This document shows, one piece after another, positions 37,621 to 48,424 of a stretch of 64,000 bases of DNA. The notes beneath the pieces are model-generated. The model made no database searches. It was not told the origin of the DNA and saw only the letters and a list, made by a program, of their open reading frames with translations. Location: assembly GCF_933775445.1 (NCBI RefSeq), contig NC_065875.1, positions 1,426,001-1,490,000 of the forward strand. The letters run 5' to 3'. Both the position numbers and the translations under genes were made by a program. Each line of letters starts with the position of its first letter. The first letter of the stretch is position 1. Origin of the DNA: Argentina anserina (Eukaryota; Streptophyta; Magnoliopsida; Rosales; Rosaceae).

Positions 37621-37880
37621 AAGATGTAGTTTGAAAGTGGTTGTTATTTGATGTAGTTTGAGGAATGCAAATGGTTTTCTATGATGTGGTTTGAGGAAAG
37701 GGTTGCATCTTACATAATGGATCATTGTGCCATTGGAAGATTATGAGGTGACTCATAAGATCCTTGGTAGTCAAGAGCCTAGTTTTTTCTTTTGGTTCAT
37801 GTGATTTTTTTCTTGGTTTATTTTTTGTTGGTACAGATGAGATGAGGCTAGAAGCCCAGAACAAAGAAAATTAAAAGAAC

Positions 37881-38420
37881 TTAACCAACATTGTTAGTTC
37901 TAAAACTTTTACTCTTTTGATTTCCCACAATGTCATCAAGCAAAACTTCTGTAACCAAGACTGGTGGCTCATGTAAAAGACAAATTCCTTTAGCATTAAG
38001 ATTGTTGTTCTTGGCCAATAGGTATGCTATTGTATTTCTTTCACGATGGATATGTCTAATGTGAATAGATTCAAAGTGTTGCATTGTAGCTCTGCAATTT
38101 AGCACAATTGTGCCCAAGGGGTGCATGTCAACATCCGAATCTTTTAACAAATTTACCATAATGGTTGAATCAGCTTCCACTTCAACTTCAGCAATTTGGT
38201 GACTCAAGGCTAATTGTAGGCCATAAAAGAAACCTCATGCCTCAGCCTGCAAGACTTCACCAGTTCCGATATTAATCATAAAACCACTCATCCAAGCACC
38301 ATTGTTATCCCTCAACACAAACACACCTCCAGCACCAATTTCTCCATTTCTATTCCTTGAGCCATCCACATTCAGTTTCATAAATCCACGAGCAGGTTTA
38401 ATTCAAGATAATAATTCCAC
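37881..38420 (-). pseudogene. LINE RNase H domain
   Basis: The minus-strand frame reads KLNVDGS, GAGGVFVLRDN, GAWMSGF, LQAEA, then a single in-frame stop near 38238, then GLQLAL, EVEADS and IRHIHRERN. The Asp of NVDGS, the Glu of QAEA and the Asp of EADS are the expected catalytic acids of the RVT_3-type RNase H. One stop separates two otherwise good halves. Confidence 0.8.
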
Positions 38421-38560
38421 ATGTCTTACTATTTGAACAGTAGATTTAGCCATTGCCTTAGACCATTCAGAAGCATAGCTGAGAAAATATGATCTGCATG
38501 GTTAATATGACACTGGTAATTTTTAAAAAAAATATTCTTGCATCTCCATTTCCAAATATA

Positions 38561-39109
38561 TCAGCGGCAAAATACAAAGAAGACATTCCAGTTCAAGTTA
38601 TTGATATGACAATCGTTCTGCATCAAGTTAGCATACAACCAATCTTCCCAATTCAAAGAAAAAGTAGATAACATGTTGGTGGAGATATTGAAAGACTTCC
38701 AAACCAGCATAGCTTTAGGACAATCACGGAATAAGTGAATCATAGTTTCAAGAATATCATTGCAATGAATACAAGAAGGGTTCCCAGTGAGCTTCCTCTT
38801 GAATCTTTGGACATTAGTAAGAATCTTACTTGAAACAAAGGTCCACAAGAAGATCTTAAGCTTAGGAGGAATATTTAGAGACAAAATCTTCAACCAGGGA
38901 TACTTTTGAAAGTTTCTATCCTCACACATGACTTGGTAAGCAGATTTCACAAAAAAAAAAATCCCAAAAGTAGTTCCTCTCCAAATGATTTTATCAGAAG
39001 AATCACAACTAGAAATATGAATAGTAATTATAATATCAACTATATGCTCATGTAAATAAATAGCAAGCAACGAGGAGTTCCACATACTATTAGCCCATAA
39101 ATCATTCAC
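38561..39109 (-). pseudogene. LINE zf-RVT (reverse transcriptase zinc-binding) region
   Basis: An open frame of about 180 codons includes IIWRGTTFGIFFFVKSAYQV, PPKLKIFLWT and CIHCNDILETMIHLFRDCP. The 'P.K...F.W' stretch followed by C..C...E...H.F..C defines the zf-RVT region of plant LINEs. It continues, in the same frame, with DNA on the far side of the solo LTR. Confidence 0.82.
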
Positions 39110-39130
39110 AGTGGCACTTCGATTAATAAC

Positions 39131-39135
39131 AGATT
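39131..39135. repeat. left target duplication of the solo LTR
   Basis: AGATT here corresponds to AGAGT at 41992-41996 (one mismatch in five). Keeping either copy and removing the LTR restores an unbroken LINE reading frame, which supports this as the true duplication. Confidence 0.75.
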
Positions 39136-41631
39136 TGTCACATCCCGGAATTGGAACATGACAGTATATCGGGAATTAAAAGGAGATTAGCTCAGACACT
39201 TTTAACGTGAACAAGTGGATAAAATTTTTCGACAAGAAAAACGTGTTCACGAAAAGTAAATGATACTACTTTACATATCCGCGAAAATAAATAAATTTAT
39301 ACAACCAGAATGCGGAAGGTAGTGTTAATGCCACTGGCCCAAATTTAACAAGTAGACAACACAATTTTTTATACAAAAGTTGTAAGAATAACCAAAAAAA
39401 CAACCTCGGGAAACTTTACTCGAAAACATTGTAAATAAACATAAGAATGAAATGCATAAGAGGGAATACGCTTGTTAACTCTCAAATGAGGCTCATAGCT
39501 CCGGGAATAACAATTGGACCTGCAAGACAACTATCGTAGGGGTGAGCGTCGTCCTTGCTTGCCCAGTAGGGGCCAGCCCGCCCATGAGGTTTGAAAACCA
39601 AAATCAGGTAAGGATAAGTTTTATAAAACGTTGAGGGTATTTTAGCGCAGAGAAAACCATTTAATTAAAATAATGCAAGTTTGGGAATATCATGCTAAAA
39701 TAGTTTGTGGAGCTCCAAAGGTAGGGTAAAGCAAATTCAACTTCAACCAATGCTCGATCGATCATAGTGACTAAAAAGTCGAGGCCAACTACACGTCTGT
39801 TATTATAACATAGTAGCGAGAGTGTCCATTTAAACGGAATGCCCTCAATAGTATAGAATATAATGTGGATCCAATAATAAATAGAGCATTGCCCCTCCGG
39901 AGGTTCACGATCATCGACACCGTAGGATTACCTAGTATGCTAGGCTCCCGTCACTCTCAGGTCAACACACGCGAGGATTCACTACTTACCCTATCTCCAA
40001 ATCGTGCCTAGTCTCGGGTTTTCACAACATTTAATGCATCATAAATTATTCAACCAAGAACTAGACTATGTAATTTATTTGGCCCAAAATACAACATAGA
40101 AGGGTTAGGCTCCCTACCTGGAATGATGTGCAGAATCTCAGCCGATATCAGAATCCAATGTACAGCTCCTGCTGCTACTCCAAGTCTCCGAAAGATCCTC
40201 ATAACATCAATTCTGAATTTATGGATCATAAATGAGTCAACATCAAAGTCGAACATCGAAAATAAGTTGACTCAATCATTTCGTTGTTTGACCAAGAAAG
40301 TCAACATTTGACTTTCCTTTGACTAAGTCTTTCCTGGTTTGACCAGGAATTAACCATGTTGACCAATTCTCAGAAAAATCCGAAAACAATCCAGTTTCAA
40401 TAGTCGATCGACACTAATCATACTTTATGGTTATATAAGTTACTCAGCATCATATCGACGACTTATTTATTATATCGACACATTTCTAAGTTAAATAGTT
40501 CTCAATTCTCAAACCGGGCGAGAATCAGAACTATTATTAGGCGTAACTAAAAGTTACGTTTATTCGTCGTCTTTTTAGTCGAAATTGGGTTTTCACTAAG
40601 TTACCGTAGGTAAAAGTAAAACCGTTAAAATCATTTAGTAAATGGTAAAATGTAACTTAGGTTAAAACCATAAAACAGTAAAAGTAAATAGTAAAACAGT
40701 AACTTTAATGCCAAGGTATTTTAGTAATTTCATATTATAGTAAAACAGTAAATAGGTAAAAGTAAAACGGTAAAAATCCCAAATTTCACCATTATCTCTC
40801 CGATCATACTTCCGGCCTTCTAAACAACCTCTGATCAACTAATTCATCATACAATTTCCAATACAGTATCACCAATAATCCAACAAGCATCAAAACAAAG
40901 CAACAGAAGCTAAAAGAGGTAGATTTCTACCTCAATGAATCCCAGAAAAGAGAGAAGTGCAGCGTCGGAGTCCTCGACCTCCAACCGAGCTGCTGCTGCC
41001 CCTAGAACGGCTTCTACTACTCTAAAGTTTCCCTTTTGATTTCACCCAAGTCGTAAAACACCACAATATGAAAATAAACGTCGAGATTTCTCGGCGGAAA
41101 AGGAAAAGCATGTCAAATTATAATCGAGTTGGATTTGAACTCGGAATCGAAGAACAAGATTGAAGATTGAAGTCTAGACTTACCAAGAGAGAACTGGTAG
41201 GGCTATCAGATTGATTTACTACGCCGGGAAGAAGACCGACGGCGGTGGCACGACGGTGGTAACAAAACCCAGAAAATAAAGAACAAGAATTTAGGCTTAG
41301 TTCATTGAAATCAACAGAGGAACTAAACTGGGTTTTGAGGACATAGAATCAAGCTTACCAAATAAGACGGTTTTCGAGCTCGAATCGGCCGCCGGAGCTC
41401 TTCGTCGGAGTCCCTCTGCAACAACTCTGATTTCACCAAAATTGGGGTTGTTTGGGGAGGTTTCTAATATGGGTAGATAGAGAATGAGGTGGTAAGTATG
41501 AATATGTGGTTGCATGTTGGCTCCCTTGCCGAAGGACGGCAACACAAGGCCGAGAAGGTGGCTGTGTGTTCTCGGTGGAAATCGCATAAGAGAGAGAAAA
41601 CCAGTTTTGTGTGTTGTCGCACAAAATGAGG

Positions 41632-41680
<49 letters not shown>

Positions 41681-41991
41681 AACGCGAGTAAGGAGATAAG
41701 AAAAGACTTGCGCCCGGGTCTTGGGCTCGGGTCAAGTTGAAGAATTGGGCTTTGTCAAAAGCCTGAAAACAAAATACCCAAAATTGAAAAATACTTTAAA
41801 ACAAAATACAACTTCAGAAAATCGTAAAAACAAAACTAAGCATTAGAAAAATATTCCGGGAACACTTCTGAGCTCATGGCGACATGTAGTCTAACAACGA
41901 CGTATTAAACTACGTTTTCGAAACTTAACTTAAAGGTCGATTAATTTTTCCTAATGTGAGTAATTCGTGATTAAATATCTCGGGTCTTACA
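39136..41991 (-). mobile_element. solo Gypsy LTR (2.9 kb)
   Basis: On the plus strand it runs TGTCACATCCCGG...CGGGTCTTACA. The minus orientation is more likely the sense one: TGTAAGACCCGAG...GGGATGTGACA resembles the 5' LTR of the other Gypsy element in start and end. Read that way it has a CT-rich leader ((GA)n on the plus strand, 41634-41676) followed by 'actgttttactatttac' rich DNA, as in the other LTR. There is no PBS, PPT or coding DNA at either edge, so LTR-LTR recombination removed the interior. It sits inside the LINE. Confidence 0.82.
41634..41676 (+). repeat. (GA)n microsatellite
   Basis: An almost uninterrupted run of about 20 GA dinucleotides inside the solo LTR, in the part corresponding to the transcribed leader. 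Confidence 0.95.
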
Positions 41992-42204
41992 AGAGTGATC
42001 AAGAGAAAAAATTTCTATAATGCCACAAGGGGACCATCTATTAGTCCAAAATTTAACAGCACAACCATTACCAATTCTCCATTTAAGACCTTGCTTAAGA
42101 AATTTAGCATCAAACACTATTCCGAACCAAGTGCTAGAATAGTGAGAAGGCCTAACATAGTTTTTTTTATAGAATACAAGCAGAATGAAGTGAAGATACT
42201 TCCT

Positions 42205-42801
42205 CTGCTAAATATTGTTCCATAGCCCGGATTCATTCTGAGAGATCCTCCAACTAGCTTTAACAAGTATTGCCGTGTTCATATTAACAGCTTTTTTAAT
42301 ATCTAAACCACCAAAACACTTGGGCCTACACACCATATCCCAGTTGGTAAGATGAATATTTTTTCTTTTGAGTAGTATCACCCCATAAAAAATCTCTGTT
42401 AAATTTATCCAACTTGTCACAAATATGGATAGGGAGCTTAGCTGCTTGTATGGAATATACCGGTGTAGAGGACGTAATAGCTTGAATTAGAGTAAGTCTG
42501 CCTGCCATATTCAAAGATTTGCATTTCCAACTAGCTAGTCTAGATTGCACCTTATCAACCAGCCCAACATAAGTAGAAGCATTCACTCTTGAGTGAATTA
42601 GAGGCATTCCTAGGAAAAAACCAAGGTCTTATAACAAGAAGTTTGGTGTTGCTCCTTTACTTCAGTTAGAGGTGAACCACAAATGACACTGATATCCTTA
42701 GCAAGAGCATAGCTGACATTAGGAGAGCAGTAGAGCATAGATTTCTCAAAACTAATAGATTGATCTGATAAATTGCATAAGAGATCCATACATTTCTTCA
42801 T
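42205..42801 (-). pseudogene. LINE reverse transcriptase C-terminal/thumb region
   Basis: Minus-strand frames 42801-42610, 42607-42326 and 42420-42208 read in order SFEKSMLYCSPN, VDKVQSRLASWK...LNMAGRLTLIQ, KFNRDFLWGD and DMVCRPKCFGGLDIKK. This is the well-conserved stretch between the RT active site and the zf-RVT region of plant LINEs. Two frameshifts break it. Confidence 0.8.
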
Positions 42802-42825
42802 AACAAGGGTTTGAGCCGAACTAGC

Positions 42826-43815
42826 TTATGAGAATAAAATTAGGTCATCAACAAAAAATAAATAGGACTCAAAGGGTCCTGATTGGGAGGATTGAATGGG
42901 CTTCCATTGCTCCATCTCAGTAGCATACTGAATCACATGTGACAATTTTTCCATGCAAAGAACAAATAGGTGAGGGGATAAAGGATCACCATTCCTAATG
43001 CCTCTACTTCCAATAAAAGAATCAGAGAGCTCTCCATTAATAATGACCTGATAACTAGCAGTAGTCACACAACTCATAATAATCTTCACAAGATTGGTAG
43101 GAATTTTGACCTCATACAACACTTGTTCAATAAAACTCCAACTAATTTTATCATAACCTTTAGATATATCAACTTTCCAAGCCATAAAACCTTTTTTTCC
43201 TTGAGATGTCTTGCATTTATGCAAAATCTCTTGGGCAATCATGATGTTATCTGAAATTTGTCTCCTTGTGACAAAACTTGCATGGTTTGGACTAATCCAT
43301 TTTTTAAGCATTGGCCTCACTCTATCCACAATTATTTTAGAAATAATTTTGTAAACAGTGCAGCATAAGCTAATATGCCTAAACAGATGCATATCATGAG
43401 GAGCTGAAACTTTAGGAACTAGAGTAATAAGAGTGTGATTTAAGCTAGAGGGAACGTTACCTGAGCTGAAGAGATTAGTAACAGTGGAAATGATCTCAGG
43501 AGCACATAATTTCCAATGTTGTTGATAAAAGAGAGCAGGGAAGCCATCCACACTTGGAGCTTTGAGTTTTCTAATCTTGAACAAAGCATCATGAATATAT
43601 TGCTCTATTATAGGTATACTCATCATATGGATATCATCAGAAGTGGTATCAGGGAACAAATGAGGGATAATGATTCTTAAATCATGATAGGGAGCAGCAA
43701 CAAATAAATTCTGGAAAAACTCCTTAGCAATTCTCCTCATACCATCACTATCAGTAGTCCAAGCACCATTATTGTCAAACCGGCCATCAATTTTATTTCT
43801 TCTTCTTCTCACCAC
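42826..43815 (-). pseudogene. LINE reverse transcriptase domain
   Basis: A long open frame (329 codons) includes APSVDGFPALFYQQHW, NHTLITLVPKV, DNIMIAQEILH, GFMAWKVDISKGYDKISWSF, RGIRNGDPLSPHLFVLCME and FVDDLILFS. These are the fingers and palm motifs of a LINE reverse transcriptase, with FVDD in place of the usual FADD/YADD box. A stop follows the active-site motif at once, and the N-terminal ORF portion is in another frame, so the protein is not intact. Confidence 0.86.
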
Positions 43816-44440
43816 AGTGGTAAGGTGAAAAAAAACATTGTATTTCTATCTTCATCACTAAGCCATCTATCTTTTGACTTCTGCTTCCAGGAAAGGGCCT
43901 TAGCATCTCTAATATCTTCATACTTAGCAATGAAGTCCTTCAGCAGATCAAGAAGGAATTGATTGTTACTCCTACCCAAGCTTCTCTGAATACCACAAAT
44001 TTTTGCATGAAACACCTTTTTTGCTTAAAGATGTTACCAAAAACATCTTTATTCCACTTCAAAAGAGAAGTACCTAAATTACTAGTTTTATTTAGAAGGT
44101 CACCAACATATTTATTCCAAGTCTCATTCACCATCGCATAATATTGATCATGGTTAATCCACATAGCTTGAAATTTGAAGGGAGAAATCTTCTTTTGTCC
44201 TCTAAAGCTAGGATGAAGTTTAACTAAGATAGTACAATGGTCAAACCTCATTCTCGCTAGATGAACAACCCAAGCATCAGGAAAGAGAATTCTTCAATCG
44301 CTATTGCAAAAGCTTCTATCCAATCTCTCATTCACAGAACTATTCGACCAAGTAAAGTTAGCTCCATGATACCCCATATCAACTAGACGGTTCCTACACA
44401 CCCAATCTTGCATACCACAAAATCTGAAGTGTTTATATAG
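43809..44440 (-). pseudogene. LINE endonuclease C-terminus and linker
   Basis: Minus-strand reading: GMQDWVCRNRLVDMGYHGAN, FTWSN and ERLDRSFCNSD (end of the endonuclease/exonuclease/phosphatase fold, including the conserved RLDR). A stop follows, then RMRFDHCTILVKLHP, FKFQAMWINH and WNKYVGDLLNK. The usual DH of the endonuclease (SDH) is in FDH. Nothing from the first two-thirds of the endonuclease is present upstream. Confidence 0.75.
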
Positions 44441-44450
44441 CTGAAATCTT

Positions 44451-45310
44451 AGAATTTGGATTGTGAACTTATAAAAAGCATATATATACTTGGACCTCAA
44501 ATTTTCTCTCTCCTTGTTGTCTAGCACTATGGGGTGGGTGGTCTCTTCTTCAAGAGCTAAATTGGTTTAGATATTGAAATTTTGAAGTGAGCCCACTGTT
44601 AATTTGTGGTCTATGCGTCTTTTAGGATGTGGGAGGGTTGTTCATGTTCTTGAAAGCTAGAGACTTTTGGGTTGTTGGATTTGTGGGTATCTTGGTAAAA
44701 TATTGTTAGTGTTAGTTTTAATAGATGGAGGCCATGCTCCCTACACTTTGACGAGTTTTAGTGGTGGGTGTGTTAGATTTTCTTATGGTTCACATGAGTT
44801 TTGATGTTTTGGTTGTTGCAAAACCATCGCTAAGTCATCATAAACAACCACAAAAGTAGAGGAGAAAATTGATAATTGCTATGTGTGCAGCACTGAGCCC
44901 AACTCTGTTCTTGACACCAAAAGAAACCCAAGGGCATCCTACATCCCGTTCATCTATGTCTTCTTCCCATGGAAGCTTTGTGGGAGTGGGGCTACCAATA
45001 CAATCACTATCACCAGCGTGGTGATGGCTGTAGCAGGACTAACACTAGAAAACGAAGACATACGAAGCTGAAGAGAAACATGGGTGCCCACACCGCTGGT
45101 AAGAGAAGGGAGTGAGTTAACCATATTACCTTTGATAATACGACAGTTTGTTCCTAAATTAACAGCGTTATGCAAGACATGTATGTTTTTAGTACTTATA
45201 TGAAAATTGATGTACCATAACTCATGTTTTAAAACTTGGTGTATTGAAATTCATAGTTGCCCATAGTTATGTACTCTTATCAAAAATTTCCATTTCTTTA
45301 ATCTCAGGTA
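44451..45310. other. intergenic, no gene recognised
   Basis: Minus- and plus-strand frames at 44880-45175 are open for about 60-75 codons, with Thr/Val-rich stretches and no domain. No splice signals support them. I treat this as flanking DNA of the LINE and MITE insertions. Confidence 0.35.
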
Positions 45311-46175
45311 TCTGGACACACCCATATCTCTATTAACACACCCTATGTGATATTTTTATTATTTTTATCTAATATTTTAAGGACCCAAAACGCCTACCGT
45401 CTTCAACCTTCTCTCCTTTGTCTCTATCAACCACCCATTTCGGCTCTGATCGGAGACCCACACCAATGCCTGATGCAATATCCTAGCCCCAATGCTATGC
45501 AACTGGATTGCTATGAACATATGACACACATCTACAACAGATCCTCTCCCATATCTCACATAAGTACTCATACAATCCATACACTTTCATATTCAAATCT
45601 TCACCACAACATCGTCTTCCTCCTCATTACTCGATCGATAACTAGTAACATTGATTTCTCGTCGGAGAATTGAGTGCGAGATCCTTCTCTCTCTTCAGTC
45701 TAATTTTATTTTAGAGATTGAAGTCATCGACAGTTGAATGAAGATGAAATCCTAGTCGAATTGGGGAGAGGAGAATGGTGGTTGTGATAAGGCTGCAATG
45801 GATAATGGTGAGTTTTGAGTCAATTTTCCGGCGTTGTTAAGGCGCAGCCGTACTGAAATGGATGATCGGACATAACTGAGTCATTGGGTCGATTAGCGAG
45901 TTGAGGTCCTTGGGTGGAGACTGGGAGAAGGGAAAGTGAGAAGCTTGTGGTGGGAGTCTTGGGAGAGAAAATATTGATGTGCTTGTGGCTGTTTTTGAAA
46001 TTCGGCTACCGAGGAAGGAGATAAAAATGAAGTTCTGTTAGGGAGAGAGGGAGGAGGAGAGTGAGAACGAAGGAATTGAGAAAATATTTGGGTATTTTAG
46101 GTAATTTGCAAAAATGATCAGGTAAAAAATAATCACATGGAGTGTGTTAATAGAAAATATAGGTGTCTCAATAAC
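45311..46175. mobile_element. non-autonomous DNA transposon with ~35-bp inverted ends
   Basis: The left end (GGACACACCCATATCTCTAT, then TAACACACCCTATGTGAT) is mirrored at 46132-46175: in reverse complement GAGACACCTATATTTTCTAT, then TAACACACTCCATGTGAT. The 0.8-kb interior has no transposase. It contains 'cgagatccttctctctcttcag' and GC-richer DNA that might be captured. I could not define a target duplication, so the superfamily is open. It lies just upstream of the PNSB5 gene. Confidence 0.6.
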
Positions 46176-46199
46176 ATTACCATTCTTTTATGAACAAAA

Positions 46200-46515
46200 T
46201 AATAGTCACTCTTCAAATTATCACAAACTCGACGGTTTATTTTTTCAAGTTTCAATTTCAAGTGATCACTCTTTATACTTTCTAAATTCGAGCAATATGA
46301 TCATTCCATCATATTTTCATCCAATTTGAGTGTTAAGTTGTTGTTTTTAAGTAAACAGAAATTGGATGGACTTAATACCCAAATTAGATAGAAAAATGAT
46401 GGAATGACCAGATTGCTTGAATTTTAAAAAGTATAAAGAGTGATTAATTGAAAATTGAAAATTGAAACTTGAATGAATAAACTGTTGAGTTTATAAAACG
46501 GTGAAGTATTTTATC
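46200..46515. repeat. foldback MITE upstream of PNSB5
   Basis: Two arms of about 130 bp are nearly perfect inverted copies. 'caagtttcaatt...gatcactctttatactt...cattccatcat' on the left (46206-46340) is mirrored by 'atgatggaatga...aagtataaagagtgat...aattgaaacttg' on the right (46375-46512). The loop is only about 35 bases. Transcribed, it would form one long hairpin. It ends about 170 bases before the PNSB5 start codon. Confidence 0.85.
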
Positions 46516-46684
46516 TTTCTTTTATTAATAGAGTGAGATCATCTATTTTTGTGCGGAAGAAAATGTATACGTACTTGCGGACTCTAACCGACAGATGGGT
46601 GATGATAATATCCCTCCCAACACAAAACAGTTGCATTTCATTTCACAGCCTCACATAACGGCTGAAACCGATAAACCAGAACAA

Positions 46685-48424
46685 ATGGCAGCAGTCTGTT
46701 CTTCACCACTCGCAGTTGTCTCTCCCAAACCATCAGCACTAGCTCTCCCCAAACTCATCACTTCTAAGCTTTCGCAAAGTCGACTTCGGGTTTCCTTTAA
46801 ATCATTGGTCGGAAACAACTTGGTGTCCAAGAGAAGTTTCACACGGTTGAACGCTGCTGGGTTCGCAGAGATCGAGCCTGATCTTAATGAAGACCCCACT
46901 GATCGTTGGGAAACTAATAGTGTCTCCGCGGTAATAAATTATTGATCTTTTCTTATGAAATTTTGCGAAGTTGGTTTTGTGATTTCATGGTTTTGTGTGT
47001 GGTTTGTTTCAGGAGGACTTTAAGTATGGAGAGTATGATGACCACCACACTTACCATGAAGGAGAGGAGGAGAGAGGTACCCAATTTAGCACAATGTTTA
47101 TTGTAGGATTATAGTTACTGTTATTTTGCAATTTTAAAGAATTAATGTACCCATGAAGTTATGAGAACTTAGAAGAAATCGTTAGTAGTGAAAGTTGCTT
47201 AATGTACATTTATGGATAGTAGTGTATATATAGCCATATAGGGTGATTCAGAATCTATAAGTTTTACCAATGGAGGATTGGTGAGGCTAAGATTTGAAGG
47301 GTTGGCTTTGGAGCCTACTTAGGGAGAAGAGGGCTTGTTGGTTTGGAGCTTGTGAGGAGGAGGAAATAAACAAGGAATCTTGAGGTTAGCAAGGACAAAC
47401 TTCTCAGGTCTTGATGGTTTTTATTGGTTGTGTATTATCATTGTTGGGATTGGAGGGGATTCACTGAAGGTCCTTGAAGAGTTTTAAAGGAAACGGATAA
47501 TAAATCTGGCACTTTTGGACACATATTCATCTTTTTCTGTTAAAGCTAGTCTTGTTCAGGTTGTGATCTAAGACCAATTTATCTGGTTAGTCTTGCACAA
47601 AAAGCTGCTTACGTCTGAGGAGATTGTGTAGGCGAGCATTTCTAGATGCTTCTCTATTAGCAATGAGGTGTGGAAGTGATTGCGAACACCACAATAAGGA
47701 GTCCATATAGAGTTATGAGTTTGTTGTTCTTAAGATTTGGCCCTTCGTATCTGATTCAGTTCATAGTTTGCTAAAGAAATTGAACAGTAAATCATGCATT
47801 TCACTATTCTTGATTTATTGCTGGAATTTCTGTGCTTCAGGAACCTTCTGGGGATCTATTGCAGAAGATGTAAAAGAAGTAGGACCCCCTACAGGATTTC
47901 AGGGTAAAAACATATATTAAAGAAATTTGATAATTAAGTAATTGGCCTACATTACAATTATTGATTATAATCTGGTTTGATTCTTTTGGCAGGTTTAATA
48001 TCATGGCTTTTTCCCCCTGCAGTTGCTGCTGCAATGTATTTTCATGCTCCGGTAATGCAAATACTTGATGCAACATATTTGAAGAATTAGACCATCTATT
48101 ATGATGTCTCTTTTATTTGACATATGTATTACGGTCTTGTTTATCATTTTAAGGAAATAAATTTGTAAAATCTCTGTATTTGTCTTTCAGGGGGAGTACT
48201 TGTTCATTGGAGCCGGTCTATTTACGATTGTATTTTGTATTATTGAGATGGATAAGCCGGATCAGCCCCACAACTTTGAGCCTCAGATATACAATATGGA
48301 GAGAGGATCTCGTGACAAGTTGATAGCTGATTACAATACCATGGACATCTGGGATTTCAATGAGAAATATGGGGATCTATGGGACTTCACCGTGAAGCCA
48401 AAGGATGATATAACAAAGAGATAG
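46685..48424 (+). CDS. PNSB5: photosynthetic NDH subunit of subcomplex B 5 (PNSB5/NDH18), chloroplast
   Basis: Nuclear-encoded subunit of the chloroplast NADH dehydrogenase-like complex, which runs cyclic electron flow around photosystem I in thylakoids. Exons 46685-46930, 47013-47076, 47841-47903, 47993-48051 and 48191-48424 total 666 bp (221 aa), all GT-AG and in phase. The N-terminus (MAAVCSSPLAVV..., Ser/Ala/Lys-rich) looks like a transit peptide. An acidic stretch follows (EPDLNEDPTDRW), then GTFWGSIAEDVKEVGPPTGF, two hydrophobic segments (WLFPPAVAAAMYF and YLFIGAGLFTIVFCII), and a hydrophilic tail with DIWDFNEKYGDLWDF. An in-frame ATG 90 bp upstream would add 30 non-plastid-like residues, so I prefer 46685. 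Family assignment is from memory of the orthologue At5g43750. Confidence 0.8.

Larger units (their letters stand above)
37800..44450 (-). mobile_element. 5'-truncated LINE (L1-like non-LTR retrotransposon), split by a solo LTR
   Basis: On the minus strand from 44450 down, the order is: end of the endonuclease domain, linker, reverse transcriptase, thumb/linker, zf-RVT zinc-binding region, then RNase H near 38420-37881. This is the standard second-ORF order of plant L1-like elements. ORF1 and most of the endonuclease are absent, as expected from 5' truncation during target-primed integration. The end is A-rich on the minus strand near 37800. A 2.9-kb solo LTR at 39136-41991 interrupts it between KFW-x-RW and the zf-RVT part. 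The frame is broken by several single stops, so it is dead but fairly young. I could not find its target duplication. Confidence 0.88.

Noticed and set aside
44883..45175. Open frames on both strands after the LINE
   Set aside because: The Thr/Val-rich stretch has no recognisable family and no start context or splice signals.
46595..46684. Upstream in-frame ATG of PNSB5
   Set aside because: The extra 30 residues (GDDNIPPNTKQ...) do not resemble a plastid transit peptide; the downstream ATG gives one.
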